Shown: positions 11,758 through 23,629, counted from the first letter of the stretch. The stretch: 64,000 nt of DNA from Ursus arctos (GCF_023065955.2 NW_026622797.1:54867689-54931688), one strand, 5' to 3'. Notes: generated by a model not told the origin, from the sequence alone. A program made the numbers and translations.

Positions 11758-12190
11758 CTTAGAATCAGGATATAAAGCTCGACTTTTGAGGCTTATTTGG
11801 AATTTGTATTTGAAAAGAAAAAATGTGAACAATAATGAGTTTTAGGATAAATCCTATCAAATATATTTTCTTCTCTGTTTCTTGCACAAGATCTGTCTGG
11901 TTCAAATCTATTCTTAACTTTTAATTCCTAAATTTTGTTTCTTCATGTATTTGTTTTTAGTTCTGGATGGATTTTAGCACATGTCATGGTACATATAGTT
12001 TCTTTTAGTTTTGCCTAAATTTGTGTTAAAATATGAAATCTATATCTGCATGTATAACCATTTCAAATCCTTCTTCCTACCCTGCAGTCATCAGAACAAT
12101 AAATCACTAATCCATTTATTTTTTTCTCTATTAGCCATTTTCTGTTACGGTGTTATAAAAATCTGCTTGTCCTTTTTATTTCCTTAGGAG
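11758..12190. other. Unassigned AT-rich sequence
   Basis: No gene or repeat recognised in this 430-base stretch. Confidence 0.4.
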
Positions 12191-12191
12191 T

Positions 12192-12650
12192 TTTGACATG
12201 TGAATGTTCTGAAATCATATCTGTATGGACCTACAGAGGAGGAGGACCTCTTGGAGAAGGTCATTGTGAGGCCATGACCACTGGGTGATATACAGTTTGG
12301 ATCTTGGCAACAAGAGACTTCTCACCCTGTCCCTATCCTTGGAATGTATGCTCTGCCGACCATTCCCACAGGGGGAGCATTTTCAAGGACACAGCCTTGA
12401 TAGAGCAATGTGTTGTTGAGACCATCTGGACTGAATACACTGCTAAATCCAGTTAAGACCTCTGTATAAACTTTTAAGATTCTGGTGGACAGGTTTCGAG
12501 ATCTACTCTTCTTGTGACTGCATGAGATAAGCCTTGTAAGTAAATTCTCTTGCTTATTAAACCTGCCTCCTGCCAATCTGGAGTGGTCTGCATCTTTCTT
12601 CTGCCTGTGTTTGCCCTTTTGTGTACTGGACCAATTTAGGAACCAACAAG
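12192..12650 (+). mobile_element. Retroviral LTR relic (ERV1-like), plus strand
   Basis: The right half has the layout of a gammaretrovirus-type LTR: a polyadenylation-like ATTAAA at 12557-12562, then a U5-like stretch ('gagtggtctgcatctttctt') and an end near 12649 reading ACCAACA. The left half is less clear; a start near TGACATG at 12194 is plausible but no 4-6 bp duplication was resolved. I see no internal viral genes beside it, so it is probably a solo LTR. The minus-strand frame at 12322-12576 lies antisense in it and is meaningless. Confidence 0.68.
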
Positions 12651-12654
12651 GATG

Positions 12655-14870
12655 ACTACCAAATATTTATGCATCAGTGGTTCTGCCATTAGGAGAGGTT
12701 TTCCTTTGCTGATCAAAATAGATTTGTAGGATAAAGCCTGTGTTAACAGGAGCACAGAGTGTTTAAATCTTTTGCCCTGACTCTCTCTGACCATTGTTTC
12801 TATTCAGTGTACATGATAATAAGTTGTATATTTTATGCTGCTGTAAGTGCATGTGTTTGTCTTCCCTGCCAATGTATGTAATAGAAGACAGAGGCTATAT
12901 GTTAATTCTTGTACCTCTAGGTGTTCTCAGAGGTATTCAATACATAGGGCTGACTCTTATTTACATTTTGAAATTTGTCTATTAAAATCTCTTATTAGTT
13001 ATTGAAATCTGTTGGTAAAAATCATATTAATATTACCTCTTAGGAAATTACAAAATCTGAAGCTATGTGCTAAGAGCGACTATGGCCATTAAGGAGAACA
13101 TGCTACTGAAAAGACATGCCACTGCAGTACTCTGACCTAGTATTCATACTTCTAGTGAATATGTTCTATACTGACTGAAAATAATTCTAAACAAGACAGT
13201 GGTACTGTCAATAAAAGAAAAATCATCCTTTTCTGAGGCAAACCTGACTGCAGGAGTAGGTCTGGACTCTGTGAACACTGGTAATACTAAGTATTAGTAA
13301 TGATTTTAAACCACATTTGTTAATACCATTGAAGTATTGTACTTGTAACATTTCATGGTTCCAAATGGTTTTTAAATCAATATTTTAATGTTTAAATATG
13401 TAAAAATTAGTTAGATTTCTATCTGCAATATCTTGAGATCTATAGAGGTTTATCTACAACTATCTATTCTTTAGTATTTCTGGAACTTAAATAACATGCA
13501 CAAGTGAAAAACCAATCTTACAATGAATTTATGCTATTTACTATATATATGATATATGTATTAACTTTCTGTAAAATCAATTATATTGATAAGTTATAGT
13601 ACAAATATTGAAGTTTTTCCTAAAAATAATGACTTCTCTTGGGACTTGTACAAAATATCTCATCAGTAATTAATTCTCTTTATGTTTAGCTCTTTTTGTG
13701 AACTCTGCAACTTGAGTCAATTGTATGAAAAACAGCAGCTTCTTGGATATAGAAGATCCTGTAACTCCAGGTAACATAGTCATGCCGGAGATTAATTATA
13801 GTCATGTTTACTTGTCCCATACTACCCGAATACCTCATTCAAGAGTCAGGAATACCCTAACAATAATTTTATATGGTTACAGCTAGGGAAGAGAAAGTCA
13901 TAGGCATCTGAGAAACAATGTCCTACATCCAGCCCCCACCAATTGAAAAGAGTATTTCCAAGTATAAACAATATATATTAATTAGTTAATATATATTAAT
14001 TAATTATTATTTTATATCTATATTTTATTATAATAACAATAGTTTCATTATTTAATAATATTTTATTAACATATAATTTATATTAATATATATTAATTAA
14101 TTGTAGTTGGTTTCAAGGGGTGTTTTGTTTTGTTTTTTATGGGGGGTGGCTACAATGGATTTAAACTGAGAGTAGAGGTTAGGTTTTAATGTGAAGCATG
14201 TCTCAAAAAACACTGATTTTTAAGGAGGGAAGGAAGGGAAGGTTCAATTTGGAATGGAGGATGAGAAAAATGACTAGACTGTATTGATGGTGCTGGAGGG
14301 AAACACCTAGTGAAAAAGTCCAAAAGGGTTATTCTACAGAACTGATATAGGAGACATGCAAGAGGTCTGGCATGGCCTAACGGTTTCATGAATTATCTGT
14401 TAACTTAAAAGTAGAGGCATCATGTGTAGGCTGGTTTTAGGAAAACAGCTTGTTCAGAATTGTGGGTTTCAAGGAATGCCATTGAGACTCCTGGGGGAAG
14501 TGCCCTTTAAATCTAGCATGGTGTCAGGGACCCAAGAAGGTAACTGGAATTCAGAGCAGAGTAATCGAAGTGAAGAACAGAAACAGTAATTAAAAACAAA
14601 ATAAAATAGAGAAATAAAGCAAGACAGCATCAGCTATTTCTCAGGTCCTGGGCTCCCTTGCCTTTATAGTAGGGGGTATTAAGCTAAGGTGGATTCAAAA
14701 CCCTGGGGCTTCCCTTGGCTTCCAACTTCTTGAATCCAATGTAATAATACATGTCTGAGAAAAAAACAGAAATCGCGCAAATCATCAAAGATTTGAGGAT
14801 GCAGCAGTGGTGATCTAATCACATTCTCTGTTATTATGTTTTTTTTTAATTTTTAAAGTTTCCTTAAAAT
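12655..14870. other. Unassigned AT-rich stretch
   Basis: About 2.2 kb without a recognisable gene. It holds the palindromic TA-rich tract listed separately, and a more GC-balanced piece at 14140-14760 that looks like an unidentified old repeat or LTR rather than coding sequence. The 67-codon minus frame at 14186-14389 has no domain. Confidence 0.35.
13968..14105. repeat. TA-rich low-complexity tract with palindromes
   Basis: Repeated TATATTAATTAA-type words occur at both ends of the tract (about 13975-14010 and 14080-14102), so the segment can pair with itself. Composition is almost pure A/T. Confidence 0.85.
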
Positions 14871-14875
14871 TTAAT

Positions 14876-15084
14876 TATATTTTTGAAAAGATTTAATTAA
14901 TTTATTTATTTGAGAGAGAGAATGAGAGAGAGAGAGAGCACGAGTGGGAGGAGAGGCAGAGGGAAAGGGACAAGCAGACTCCACAGTGAGCGGGGAGCTT
15001 GACAGGGGGTTGAGTCCCAGGACCCTGGGATCATGACCCGAGCCAAAGGCAGACGCTTAACTGACTGAGTCACCCAAGTGCCCC
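14876..15084 (-). mobile_element. SINEC SINE, minus strand
   Basis: Reverse complement of the carnivore SINE: tail 'aaaagatttaattaattta', then a GA-rich segment, then the body with 'gtcccaggaccctgggatca' and a head ending 'cacccaagtgcccc'. The GA run at 14910-14938 is the SINE's internal pyrimidine tract expanded on the opposite strand. Confidence 0.92.
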
Positions 15085-15092
15085 TAATTTTA

Positions 15093-15246
15093 ATTTTTTA
15101 AAAAGATTTTTTAAATTTATTTGACACAGAGAGAGAGAGAGAGAGAGCTCACAAGCAGGAGAAGCGGCAGGTGGAGGGAGAAAGAGAAGCAGGCCCCTGT
15201 GGAGCCGAAGGCAGATGCTTAACCAACTGAGCTACCCAGACACCCC
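15093..15246 (-). mobile_element. SINEC SINE with internal deletion, minus strand
   Basis: A second SINE abutting the previous one in the same orientation. It keeps the tail, the GA-rich part and the head ('ccaactgagctacccagaca') but has lost about 50 bases of the tRNA-related body between 15206 and 15207, joining 'gtggagccgaaggcag' directly. Confidence 0.85.
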
Positions 15247-15249
15247 CAT

Positions 15250-16274
15250 TTTTTTTTTTAAATTTAGAATACAAACAGGTTCTGGAGAATGACAACATAT
15301 TTTTTATTAATTCAACAACATAAATATAGCATGTATGTACAGGTCATAGTTTTCAGGGATATATAAAGAAAAACAGAAAAGAAAGACAAGAAGCTATAAT
15401 ATAAAAATAAGGACTTTGTGTATAAGAAGGTAATAAGTGCTATGGACAAATGAGAAGTAGGTAGGATAATAAGCATTAGGAGAGTCAACTGTGGGGAGTT
15501 GAGGGAAAGATTCGTTTGAAATTTTTTTTTATCAAGTAAATATATAGTGATGTTTAAAAATATTTTTCATAATATAAGAACATTGGAATATACAGAAAAA
15601 GGAGAAATAAAATTAAAATGATCACAAATTCTGATACCCAAGACAAAGTTCCTATTTTCTTTTTTCTCTTATTTTTTGTGTTGTATTAGAAGATATGATG
15701 TATAGTCTATTTTTTACAAACCCTCTGCAATATATTTTTGTTGGACTTTCAGCAGTACAGATAGAATTTTTTACCATGGGATGTTTCTTTTCTTATAAAA
15801 CAAAACAAGTTATCATAATGTAATAACCAAACATTTCATTTAAAGTCTCTTGCAGTTTCCCCAGTGGTCCTCTTCTCCAGAAAGGACCATTGTTGTCAGT
15901 GTCTAATATATGCTTTTTTCTGTGCATATTCAAGTGTATATCTGAATGGCTATTTTTTAAAAAAAAAACGTAAGATGGCATCAGGTTATATCTATTATCA
16001 TGACACTTTTCTTATCACTTAATTTTGGAGAATTTGGAACATCCACAAGATAGATTGGGTAGTGTACAGAAGCCTAATAGAAACATTATTTCATTGTCAC
16101 CCATTCATTCACCTCTCCTCTAACCATGTAATTTTATAGTGTATGCCAAAGATTATACTATTTTATTTCTAATATTTCAGCATGTACCTTTGTAAGACAG
16201 GATTCTATTTTCTTAAAAACATAAACCCGGTAGTATTACTACATCTAGTAATTCCCTATTATTATAAAAATTAA
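15250..16274. other. Unassigned AT-rich sequence
   Basis: About 1 kb with no recognised gene or repeat. Several A- and T-runs; the 62-codon minus frame at 15793-15981 has no domain. Confidence 0.4.
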
Positions 16275-16468
16275 GGGCCACCTGAGTGGCTCAGTTGGTC
16301 AAGTGTCAGCCTTTGGCTCAGGTCATGATCCCAAGGTTCTGGGGTCCTGGGATCGAGTGCCTTATCGGGCTCCCTGCTCAGCAGGAGTTCTGCTTCTCCC
16401 TCTCCCTCTGCCCCTCCCCCTGCTTATGCTCTCTCGCTCTCAAATAAATCAATAAAATCTTAAAAAAT
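16275..16468 (+). mobile_element. SINEC SINE, plus strand
   Basis: Head 'gggccacctgagtggctcag', tRNA-like body with B-box-like 'gggatcgagtgcc', pyrimidine tract and AAATAAATC tail, all directly visible. An AATTAAG direct repeat flanks it. Confidence 0.95.
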
Positions 16469-16540
16469 AATTAAGTGTAGATTGACAGTTGTCTCTCAAA
16501 TGTAATATTTTGCACAGTTAATTTAAAATTTCAGTATTGG

Positions 16541-16755
16541 GGGGCGCCTGGGTGGCACAGCGGTTAAGCGTCTGCCTCCGGCTCAGGGCGTGATCCCGGC
16601 GTTACAGGATCGAGCCCCACGTCAGGCTCCTCCGCTATGAGCCTGCTTCTTCCTCTCCCACTCCCCCTGCTTGTGTTCCCTCTCTCGCTGGCTGTCTCTA
16701 TCTCTGTCAAATAAATAAATAAAATCTTTAAAAAAAAAAATAAATAAAATAAAAT
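16541..16755 (+). mobile_element. SINEC SINE, young subtype, plus strand
   Basis: A well preserved copy starting 'ggggcgcctgggtggcacag' with B-box-like 'ggatcgagcccc' and an A-rich tail. It is bounded by a perfect 16-bp target-site duplication AAAATTTCAGTATTGG at 16525-16540 and 16756-16771. Good preservation and the long perfect duplication indicate a recent insertion. Confidence 0.97.
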
Positions 16756-16939
16756 AAAATTTCAGTATTGGAATAAGGTATAAATATACAGTAATTGGTT
16801 GATTACACAGTAATTCTCTATTAAGTCATTTAAAAATCTAATGGACTCCACTGTAGCTTTCATTGTGTTTTTGTACTTTATTAAAGAAAAGAGGTCTCCA
16901 CTATTAATTTGTAAGAAGTAGTAGCAGTTGATAGATGAG

Positions 16940-17700
16940 TCTTGCACAGGTTTTTTTTTTTTGGTTCAGTCGGCATTATGTAGTTTAATATATTATTCTA
17001 TGTCTATTTTCATTAAATTGATACTCAATTTTAAAAGATTTGTTAGGCTTGTTCAATCTAGGCGGGGCAAGAGGACTTCACAGGAGGTTTTGTGCTCTTC
17101 TGTCAGGAGCCACATGATGCTTCACGGTCCCTCACTTTGTGATACTAAAAGTCATTGACATTTAATGTCTAGATGTATTATTTTATTAGGCACTACATAT
17201 TTGTATTCTAATTCAATCATTTCCTTTTTTTAAATCAGCTGAAGTATTTCTATAACGAGAAATTTCTCCCATCTCCTATTTGGCTATGTAGTTGTACAGT
17301 TTTTAAAAGAATATATTAATAAATACTTGATTCTTTTATTTATTAGTTTTAAAAATTGCTATTTTTCCTGAATCCTGCAATTGGTTGCTTTGTTTTTAGA
17401 ATTATGATGAACTACAAATATTACATCTACTTAATGTGTTTCAACCTACTAGGTATTATTACTGATGCTCAAATATTACTGTCTCTAGACAGTAGGAACC
17501 CCTTTGATTTGATTTCTTAGTCTTTTAATGTGACTGTTAGTAGGTTTTTTGTTTGTCTGTTTGTTTTGTCTTGCTTGCCATCTGATATGAAAACACTTCC
17601 CCAAGTTTATCTGGTACATATAATGCCCAGATCTGAAATCAGCCATTTCTCCAAGGAACTCTGATTCTATTTAGTAGAATCTAGGGGTTATCATTGCTTC
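16940..17700. mobile_element. Old LINE-like relic, family uncertain
   Basis: Blocks such as 'caggagccacatgatgcttc' near 17104 and 'aatcagccatttctccaagg' near 17637 recall a widespread ancient mammalian LINE-derived repeat, probably an old L1. I cannot fix strand or boundaries by eye. Confidence 0.35.
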
Positions 17701-17777
17701 TTTGTTGATAATTTTTTTTAAATCTCCTCAATGGAGAGAGGTGGAAATGATTTTTTTTTTTTTTTTAGAAAATAAAA

Positions 17778-17978
17778 ATTTTTTAAAAGATTTTATTTAT
17801 TTATTTAACAGAGAGAAAGACAGCCAGTGAGAGAGGGAACACAAGCAGGGGGAGTGGGAGAGGAAGAAGCAGGCTCACAGCAGAGCAGGGAGCCTGATGC
17901 GGGGCTCGATCCCAGGACTCTGGGATCATGCCCTGAGCTGAAGGCAGACGCTTAATGACTGAGCCACCCATGCGCCCC
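17778..17978 (-). mobile_element. SINEC SINE, young-type body, minus strand
   Basis: Reverse complement: tail 'ttaaaagattttatttattt', body 'gagagagggaacacaagcag' and head ending 'cacccatgcgcccc'. It stands head to head with the plus-strand SINE starting at 18007, separated by only about 28 bases. Confidence 0.95.
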
Positions 17979-18006
17979 GAGAAATTATTTTTAAAGATAA
18001 AATACA

Positions 18007-18231
18007 GGGGTGCCTGGGTGGTTCATTCGGTTAAGTGTCTGACTCTCGGTTTTGGGTCAGGTCATGGATCTCAGGGTCATGAGATCCAGCCCTGCATTGG
18101 GCTCCATTCTGGGTATGGAGTCTGCTTAAGATTCTCTCTCATCCTCTTTCCTCCTCAGCCCTTCTCCCTGTTCGTGCGCTTTCTCCCTCACTCTCTTAAA
18201 AAAAAAACCAAAAAAACAAAACAAAAAAAAC
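18007..18231 (+). mobile_element. SINEC SINE, older subtype, plus strand
   Basis: Head 'ggggtgcctgggtggttcat', older-type 'gactctcggttttgggtcag' body and an A-rich tail broken by C residues at 18197-18231. The open frame at 17955-18239 is simply this SINE read through. Confidence 0.93.
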
Positions 18232-18261
18232 CTCTGTGAATTCATACTAATACTTCTAATC

Positions 18262-18560
18262 TTTTAAATAAATACTGTTGAAATATACATAAAAATGCAC
18301 AAATCATGAAAATCATAGCTTAGTGAATTTAAACAACTGAAGATAAGTAGTATATATATCAAGAAGCAAACCACTGCTAGCACCACAGAAGCCCCAGTTG
18401 GGTCTTTCCCAGTCATTAACTCCCCTGTAAACAGCACTATCCTGACATGTAACATCATAGATTAGTATATTCTGTATAACTTTAAAAGGTCACACTGAAT
18501 GGTAGTCCCAAATGGATATTTATGGCTGTTGGCTGGCTCTTTCTATCTGTAAGTCAGATA
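18262..18560 (-). mobile_element. L1M 3'UTR fragment, minus strand
   Basis: The plus strand shows the reverse complement of an old L1 tail: 'aaatatacataaaaatgcac', 'gcttagtgaatttaaacaac', 'agcaccacagaagccccag' and 'catagattagtatattctg' in the expected order. Short and diverged. Confidence 0.65.
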
Positions 18561-19440
18561 TCCAAGATCTTTCTAAGTTGTAGTTCTACTATTTTCAACA
18601 CATGACCTCAAAAAACATAGTCCTCTGGAATATATCTTGCAGTGTTTTTATAAGCCAGGCCTGCAAGTAGTACACATTATTTCTATATACATTACAATGA
18701 GCAGAACTCAGTCATGTGGTCATATCTAACTGCATGGAGACTGGAAACTGTAGTTCAGCTACATTCTGAGAATGAGGAGGACACAGGCAAGCTAATTATT
18801 AATCGTTCTTTTGGTTTCCAAATATACAATGTATTCTCCTTTCACATTTAACACACTCCATACAATGGATGCAGAGTCCTATCCTGTCCCCTGGCATCCA
18901 GGTGAAGCCCAGGTTCTCTGACAGAGAAGACAAGATACTGATAGAGACAAACATCAGTTATCTGTGTTTCTTATCATATTTAGCAGTGTGTCAACTGGAA
19001 AGACAAGCTATCTTCCCCCATACACTTAATGGTAGTACAGAACCAGGATATGGCATTATAGATTGAAGCTGGAAACACTTATTTATGGCATTATATATTC
19101 AAACTGTAAGAGCAATTATACAGTCTATGGGATTTTTCCATTATGATATCCCCAGTCATGTTTTTAGATCCATGTCATTTTTATTTAAAAAATGTTTTTA
19201 AAAATACGTTTGTAATATAATTATTGCATAGGTTCACCAATATAAATAATTTTGGTCAAAAGTATTTTTAAATATTTAATTTAATTGTTTTTAGTGCACC
19301 TTTTAATCCCAGAAGTTCTGTTTGGCTGACAATACAAAGTCTTTGTCTTGAATATCTGAAAAGATGCATTTATCTTCTACTTACAAGGTGAAGACTGTGG
19401 TGGTCAGTTTTTGGTTTTTTTGTTTGTTTTGTGGTGGGCA
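18561..19440. other. Unassigned; probable decayed repeats
   Basis: 18600-18790 looks like an old interspersed repeat ('cagaactcagtcatgtggtc', 'ggagactggaaactgtagtt') that I cannot name. The rest is AT-rich with no gene signal. Confidence 0.35.
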
Positions 19441-19897
19441 GTTTGAGAGGAAAAATCAGGTAATCAGTGATGGGCATGCTAGTTTTGAAAGATGTATTAA
19501 ATCCATGAAATTATATTAAAATGGCAGTTATATTTATGACAGTGGAATTTCAGAGAGGGAATATGACAAGATATGTAAATTTGGTAGTCGTCAGCAAATA
19601 GATGGTATCCAATAACATGAGGATAATGAAAGATGAGGATAACATGAGGATAACCAAAGAATGTGATGTAGATGGAGGAAAAAAATGGCATCCAAGAACC
19701 GAGCCATGATGCATTCCAACATAAAACAGATTGGCAAAATTACAAAAGAGAGACAAAAGGGACAACTGATGAGGTAGACCTGTATTTATCATATTTATTG
19801 GAAGCAAGTGAAGAAAATTAATAAACAGGGAGAAAATGTTATGTAAAATGATATTGATAGATCAAGAAGGCAAGAATTTGATACAGTACATGGAGTT

Positions 19898-20095
19898 TTC
19901 TTTTTTAAAATATTTTATTTATTCATTTACTTATTCGAGAGAGAGAGGGGTGGGGAGAGGAACAGAGGGAGAGAGACAAGCAGACCCCCTGCAGAGTGTG
20001 GAGCCCAACATGGGGTTCAATCACACAACCCTGAGATCATGACCTGAACTGAAATCAAGAGTCAGACACTTAACTGACTGAGCTACCCAGGTATC
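19898..20095 (-). mobile_element. SINEC SINE, minus strand, with 15-bp TSD
   Basis: Reverse complement of the SINE with head ending 'gagctacccaggtatc'. Perfect 15-bp target-site duplication ACAGTACATGGAGTT at 19883-19897 and 20096-20110. The insertion interrupts the L2 relic. Confidence 0.96.
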
Positions 20096-20349
20096 ACAGT
20101 ACATGGAGTTCTAAATAGTAGCTTTAATGAAACAATAGTACAAAACCTTGATTGCTGTTAAGTTTGGACAAAATAAGGGGATACGTGGAACCAGATAAGT
20201 TGTTTTTTTAAGATGGAAAAAATACTACTACTTTTTTTTTGGTGATGGAAGTAATTATGTAGAGAGCAAAAAAGAAAAAAAAAGGAATTGTGGGAGATCT
20301 TGAGATAATGTTGTTGAGTTGGTGAAACCAAATAAGATCTAATTTTAAA

Positions 20350-21056
20350 GTGAAGGAATAAAAAATCAGAACAGACATCTCACCAAAGAAGATATACAGT
20401 TAACAAATAAGCATGTGAAAAGATGTTCAATATCATATGTCATTGGGAATTGCAAATTAAATCAACAGAGATATTACTGCACACCTACTAGAATAGCAAA
20501 AATCTAAAACACTGACAAACCTAATGATTGGGAGGATATTGAATGGTAAGAACTCTCAGTCTTTGCTGGTGGGAATACCAAGTGATACAGCCACTTTTGA
20601 AGATGCTCTGGCAGTTTCTACAAAGCTAAGCATAAGTTTACCATAAAATCAACAATCTCACTCCTAGATTTTTACCCAAATGAAGTATAAACATATATAC
20701 ACACAAAAATCTGCAAAGAATGTTTACAGCAGCTTTATTCATATTTGCCAAAACTTAGAAGCAAACAAGATATTATGTATAATGCTGCATATAGGACATT
20801 ATGCATTTGTCAAAACCCATAGAACTAAACAACACAAAGAGTGAATGCTAATGTCAACTATGGACCTTAGTTAATAATTATGTGTTGACACGTGTCATCA
20901 ATTGTAACAAATGGATTAGTGGGTACTAATGCAAGATGTTAATAATAGGACAAAATATGGGGAGATGGTGAAAGTGTATATAAAGACTGTAATTTCTGCA
21001 TATTTTTCTGGAAACTTAAAACTCCTGTAAAAATTACTATTCCAAGATGAAAAAAA
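20350..21056 (+). mobile_element. L1M 3' end, plus strand
   Basis: Plus-strand ORF2 C-terminal region ('gaagatatacagttaacaaa', 'cattgggaattgcaaattaa', 'tctcactcctagatttttac') followed by 3'UTR. All frames are broken. It sits inside the L2 relic. Confidence 0.85.
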
Positions 21057-21596
21057 TCAATGGAATTATAAAAATAGTAAAAATAAATGAAGGGCTTATC
21101 TTCTGATACAAGCAGAGATCTTTGGTAGCAGGTAGGAAATTAGCATATTCAGGTGTAGATGCTGGCTGATGAGGAGACATAGGGAAGGAAGATGGTGGAA
21201 ATTATGTTCTATTGTTTCAAATTCTTAGTAAAAGAAGAAGAAAAGTTTTAATTGTGGAGTGAGGATATTTAAGTATTAGAACTTTGAGATAAGAGAATAT
21301 GTGAAATAATCTCAAGAGAGTAGAAAAATCAATGTATAAGTATAAAATAATTGCAATGCAATTAAGGGCCCAGTTGACATCTGTGGTTTTAATTTTAAAA
21401 CAAGACCAATGTGGTTTTAATATGAAGGTTTTTTTCCCTTCCTTCAGACTTACTCAGATGTATGTTACATGTGTAGAATAGGCAGACATTGGGTGAAACT
21501 AGAGTTGTGGTTTTGCGAAGCAAATATAATAAAAAGTGTAGGGGATATGGAAGAAAATGTATGAGAGAGAGTACTTTTAATGGATTACCATATATA

Positions 21597-21729
21597 TTAG
21601 TCTGCTGGGGCTGCCTTAACCAAATACCACAGACTGGGTGGCTTAAACAATAGGAATTTTTCCCTCCACAGTTCTAGAGGCCAGGAGTCCAAGACTGAGG
21701 TGTTGTCAGGTTGGGGTCTCCTGAGGCCT
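21597..21729 (-). mobile_element. MLT1 LTR fragment, minus strand
   Basis: Reverse complement of the MLT1 3' end ('gtctgctggggctgccttaa', 'agactgggtggcttaaacaa'), stopping where a SINE begins. The sequence beyond the SINE does not clearly continue the LTR, so this copy is partial. Confidence 0.85.
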
Positions 21730-21734
21730 TTCTT

Positions 21735-21939
21735 ACAAAATTTTATATATTTATTTTGAGAAAGAGAGAGTGCATGTAGGTGAGTGGGGGAAGGGGAGGA
21801 GGGAGAGAGAGAGAGAGAATCTCAAGCAGAATCCCTGCTGAGCACAGAGGCCACACAGGCTGATACAACAACTGTGAAATCATGACCTGAGCTGAAATCA
21901 GAGTTGAATGTTTAACCAACTGAGCCACCTAGGTGTCCC
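21735..21939 (-). mobile_element. SINEC SINE, minus strand, inserted in MLT1
   Basis: Diverged reverse-complement SINE with head ending 'gagccacctaggtgtccct'. An imperfect AGGC-T-rich direct repeat lies on both sides (21724-21734 and 21940-21951). The internal GA tract at 21800-21817 is expanded. Confidence 0.88.
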
Positions 21940-22056
21940 TAGGCTTTTTTTAACCTGCAACTCAAATTCATTCAGCTTTTAGCCATGCCAAAGTCACTGG
22001 CATATCTTTAGGCATTTGTATCAACAGAACTCTACTTATCATTGCCAAAATCTGTC

Positions 22057-22457
22057 TTAGTTTGCTAGGGCTGCCATAACTAAAATACCACAGACCACGT
22101 GGCTTAAATGATACAAATTTATGTCTTCAGGGTTCTGGAGGCTAGAAGTCCAAGATCAAGGTGTTGGCAACTTTCTCTTGAGGCCTCTCTCCTTGGCTTG
22201 TAGATAGCCACCTTTTTGCTGTGTCCCCATATGATTATTCTTCTGTACACACACACCCTTGGTGTCTCTGTGTGTGTCCAGATTTCCTCATTTTAGAAGA
22301 CAACAGATAAGTTGTATTAGAGCCCCACATATGATCTCATTTAATCTTAATTACCTCTCTAAGGCCCCATCTCCAAAGCCATATTTTAAGGTACTGGAAG
22401 TTTGGGCTTCAGAATACAGATTTTGAGGGGGACACAGTTTAGCCCATAGCATCATAT
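22057..22457 (-). mobile_element. MLT1 LTR, minus strand, nearly full length
   Basis: Reverse complement of an MLT1 LTR from 'gtttgctagggctgccataa' to 'ggggacacagtttagcccat'. About 400 bases, in the range of a complete LTR. It lies 120 bases from the partial MLT1 at 21597 in the same orientation. Confidence 0.9.
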
Positions 22458-23629
22458 AAGATTAGTAGAAAGGGAAGAAAGACCATCAAATGGAAGAGAG
22501 TCAGTGAAAAAATAATAGAATGTATGAATTGGAGGTCATCTTAATGTCAGACTTAGAGTTTGGTTATTTGGAAATAAGATTATGGAGTGTTTACAGTTCA
22601 TGACAATGCCACAGTCTAAGATACTTCTATGGAAATGAGCAGTAGAGAGAAAGACCAGACCAGTTTGGAGAAGAGGTTCAAGGTCCTGAGAGGTCAAGGT
22701 CATTGGAAAGACCATATAGGTGTGTTTTGAAATAACAAACAATTTAAACAGAAATCATGTACCATATAGTGTTGGTGAGCAGGAGAGAAAATCATTGAAG
22801 AATCAGGACTAACATGTAAGAGGTACATATATGACAGCAATAATGAAGGTATATATATGAAGCAGTTTGGTGACATGAGATTTAAAACTGGGGAATTTAG
22901 GGATAAAAGAGGGAGAATTGTGTGGAAGCATAAATGGGAATTAAGGAGGACACCTACCATTCCTGCTGACATGTGGAGGCCTGAGAGTGATGAGAGAGAT
23001 ACAGTGACTCCTGCAGAGAAATTAGAGTCCTCGGGGAAGAATTAAATTTCCTTTAGAACAAGAAAGTACAGGGAATATTTAGAAAAGAGTTTGGTGGTGA
23101 TGATGATGTATCATTAATTTTAAGTGTTTTAGAAGTTATGAAAGGGTAAAGTAATGGGCCTCAACAGGGTTCTACCTGAAGTATTTAAGAAATTGAAGAG
23201 GGGTGGGAGGGTTTTAGGAATTGCAGATAAGAGGCTCAGTAGGAATATAAAGGGCCAGAGGGACATTAGTGAACAGAAGATGAGAAATTACTTAGAACTC
23301 TGGGCATTCCTCTGATACTATCATAAACAGATTAAAGGGGCTATTTAAGTTAGTCTTAGTAGATTCAGAGCAGATCCTGATGGCAAAGCTGGAGGTATTA
23401 TACATAGATGATTTCTATTACTGTCTCTAGACATTTGATAATGGGGGCAGAGGTGTCTGGGAAAGGGGTACCTTAATTCTTGTGCTCAAACCGATATTGG
23501 AGACGGAAGTTCTAGGGGAAGCTTGTCTTATTCCCAATATAGCTTCATGTTGTTTAGTTAGTAACTACAACTGCTGTTCTCTTTATAACTAATCAACAGC
23601 ACATCTCACCAGCTATATAGCTATTTATT

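Larger units (their letters stand above)
19445..23500 (-). mobile_element. L2 (CR1-clade) LINE relic, minus strand, catalytic box visible
   Basis: A second long L2 fossil on the minus strand, broken by younger insertions. The minus-strand reading at 19550-19807 contains GSVLG, matching the conserved QGSVLGPLLF motif of the reverse transcriptase. In the overlapping frame the box FADDYQIYIS is encoded, with FADD at 19598-19587, corresponding to the YADD catalytic motif. Rightward (upstream in the element) the sequence at 20110-20350, 21060-21596 and about 22460-23500 fits the finger and linker region more weakly. It is interrupted by a SINE, an L1M fragment, MLT1 pieces and another SINE. It is inactive; upstream limits are approximate. 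Confidence 0.65.

Noticed and set aside
16541..16620. tRNA gene candidates in the SINE heads
   Set aside because: The tRNA-like A and B boxes belong to tRNA-Lys-derived SINEs with A-rich tails and target duplications. The cloverleaf is degraded.
19497..19807. Minus-strand frames with FADD and GSVLG as a live reverse transcriptase gene
   Set aside because: The two motifs lie in different overlapping frames of a decayed L2, with stops throughout and no intact ORF.
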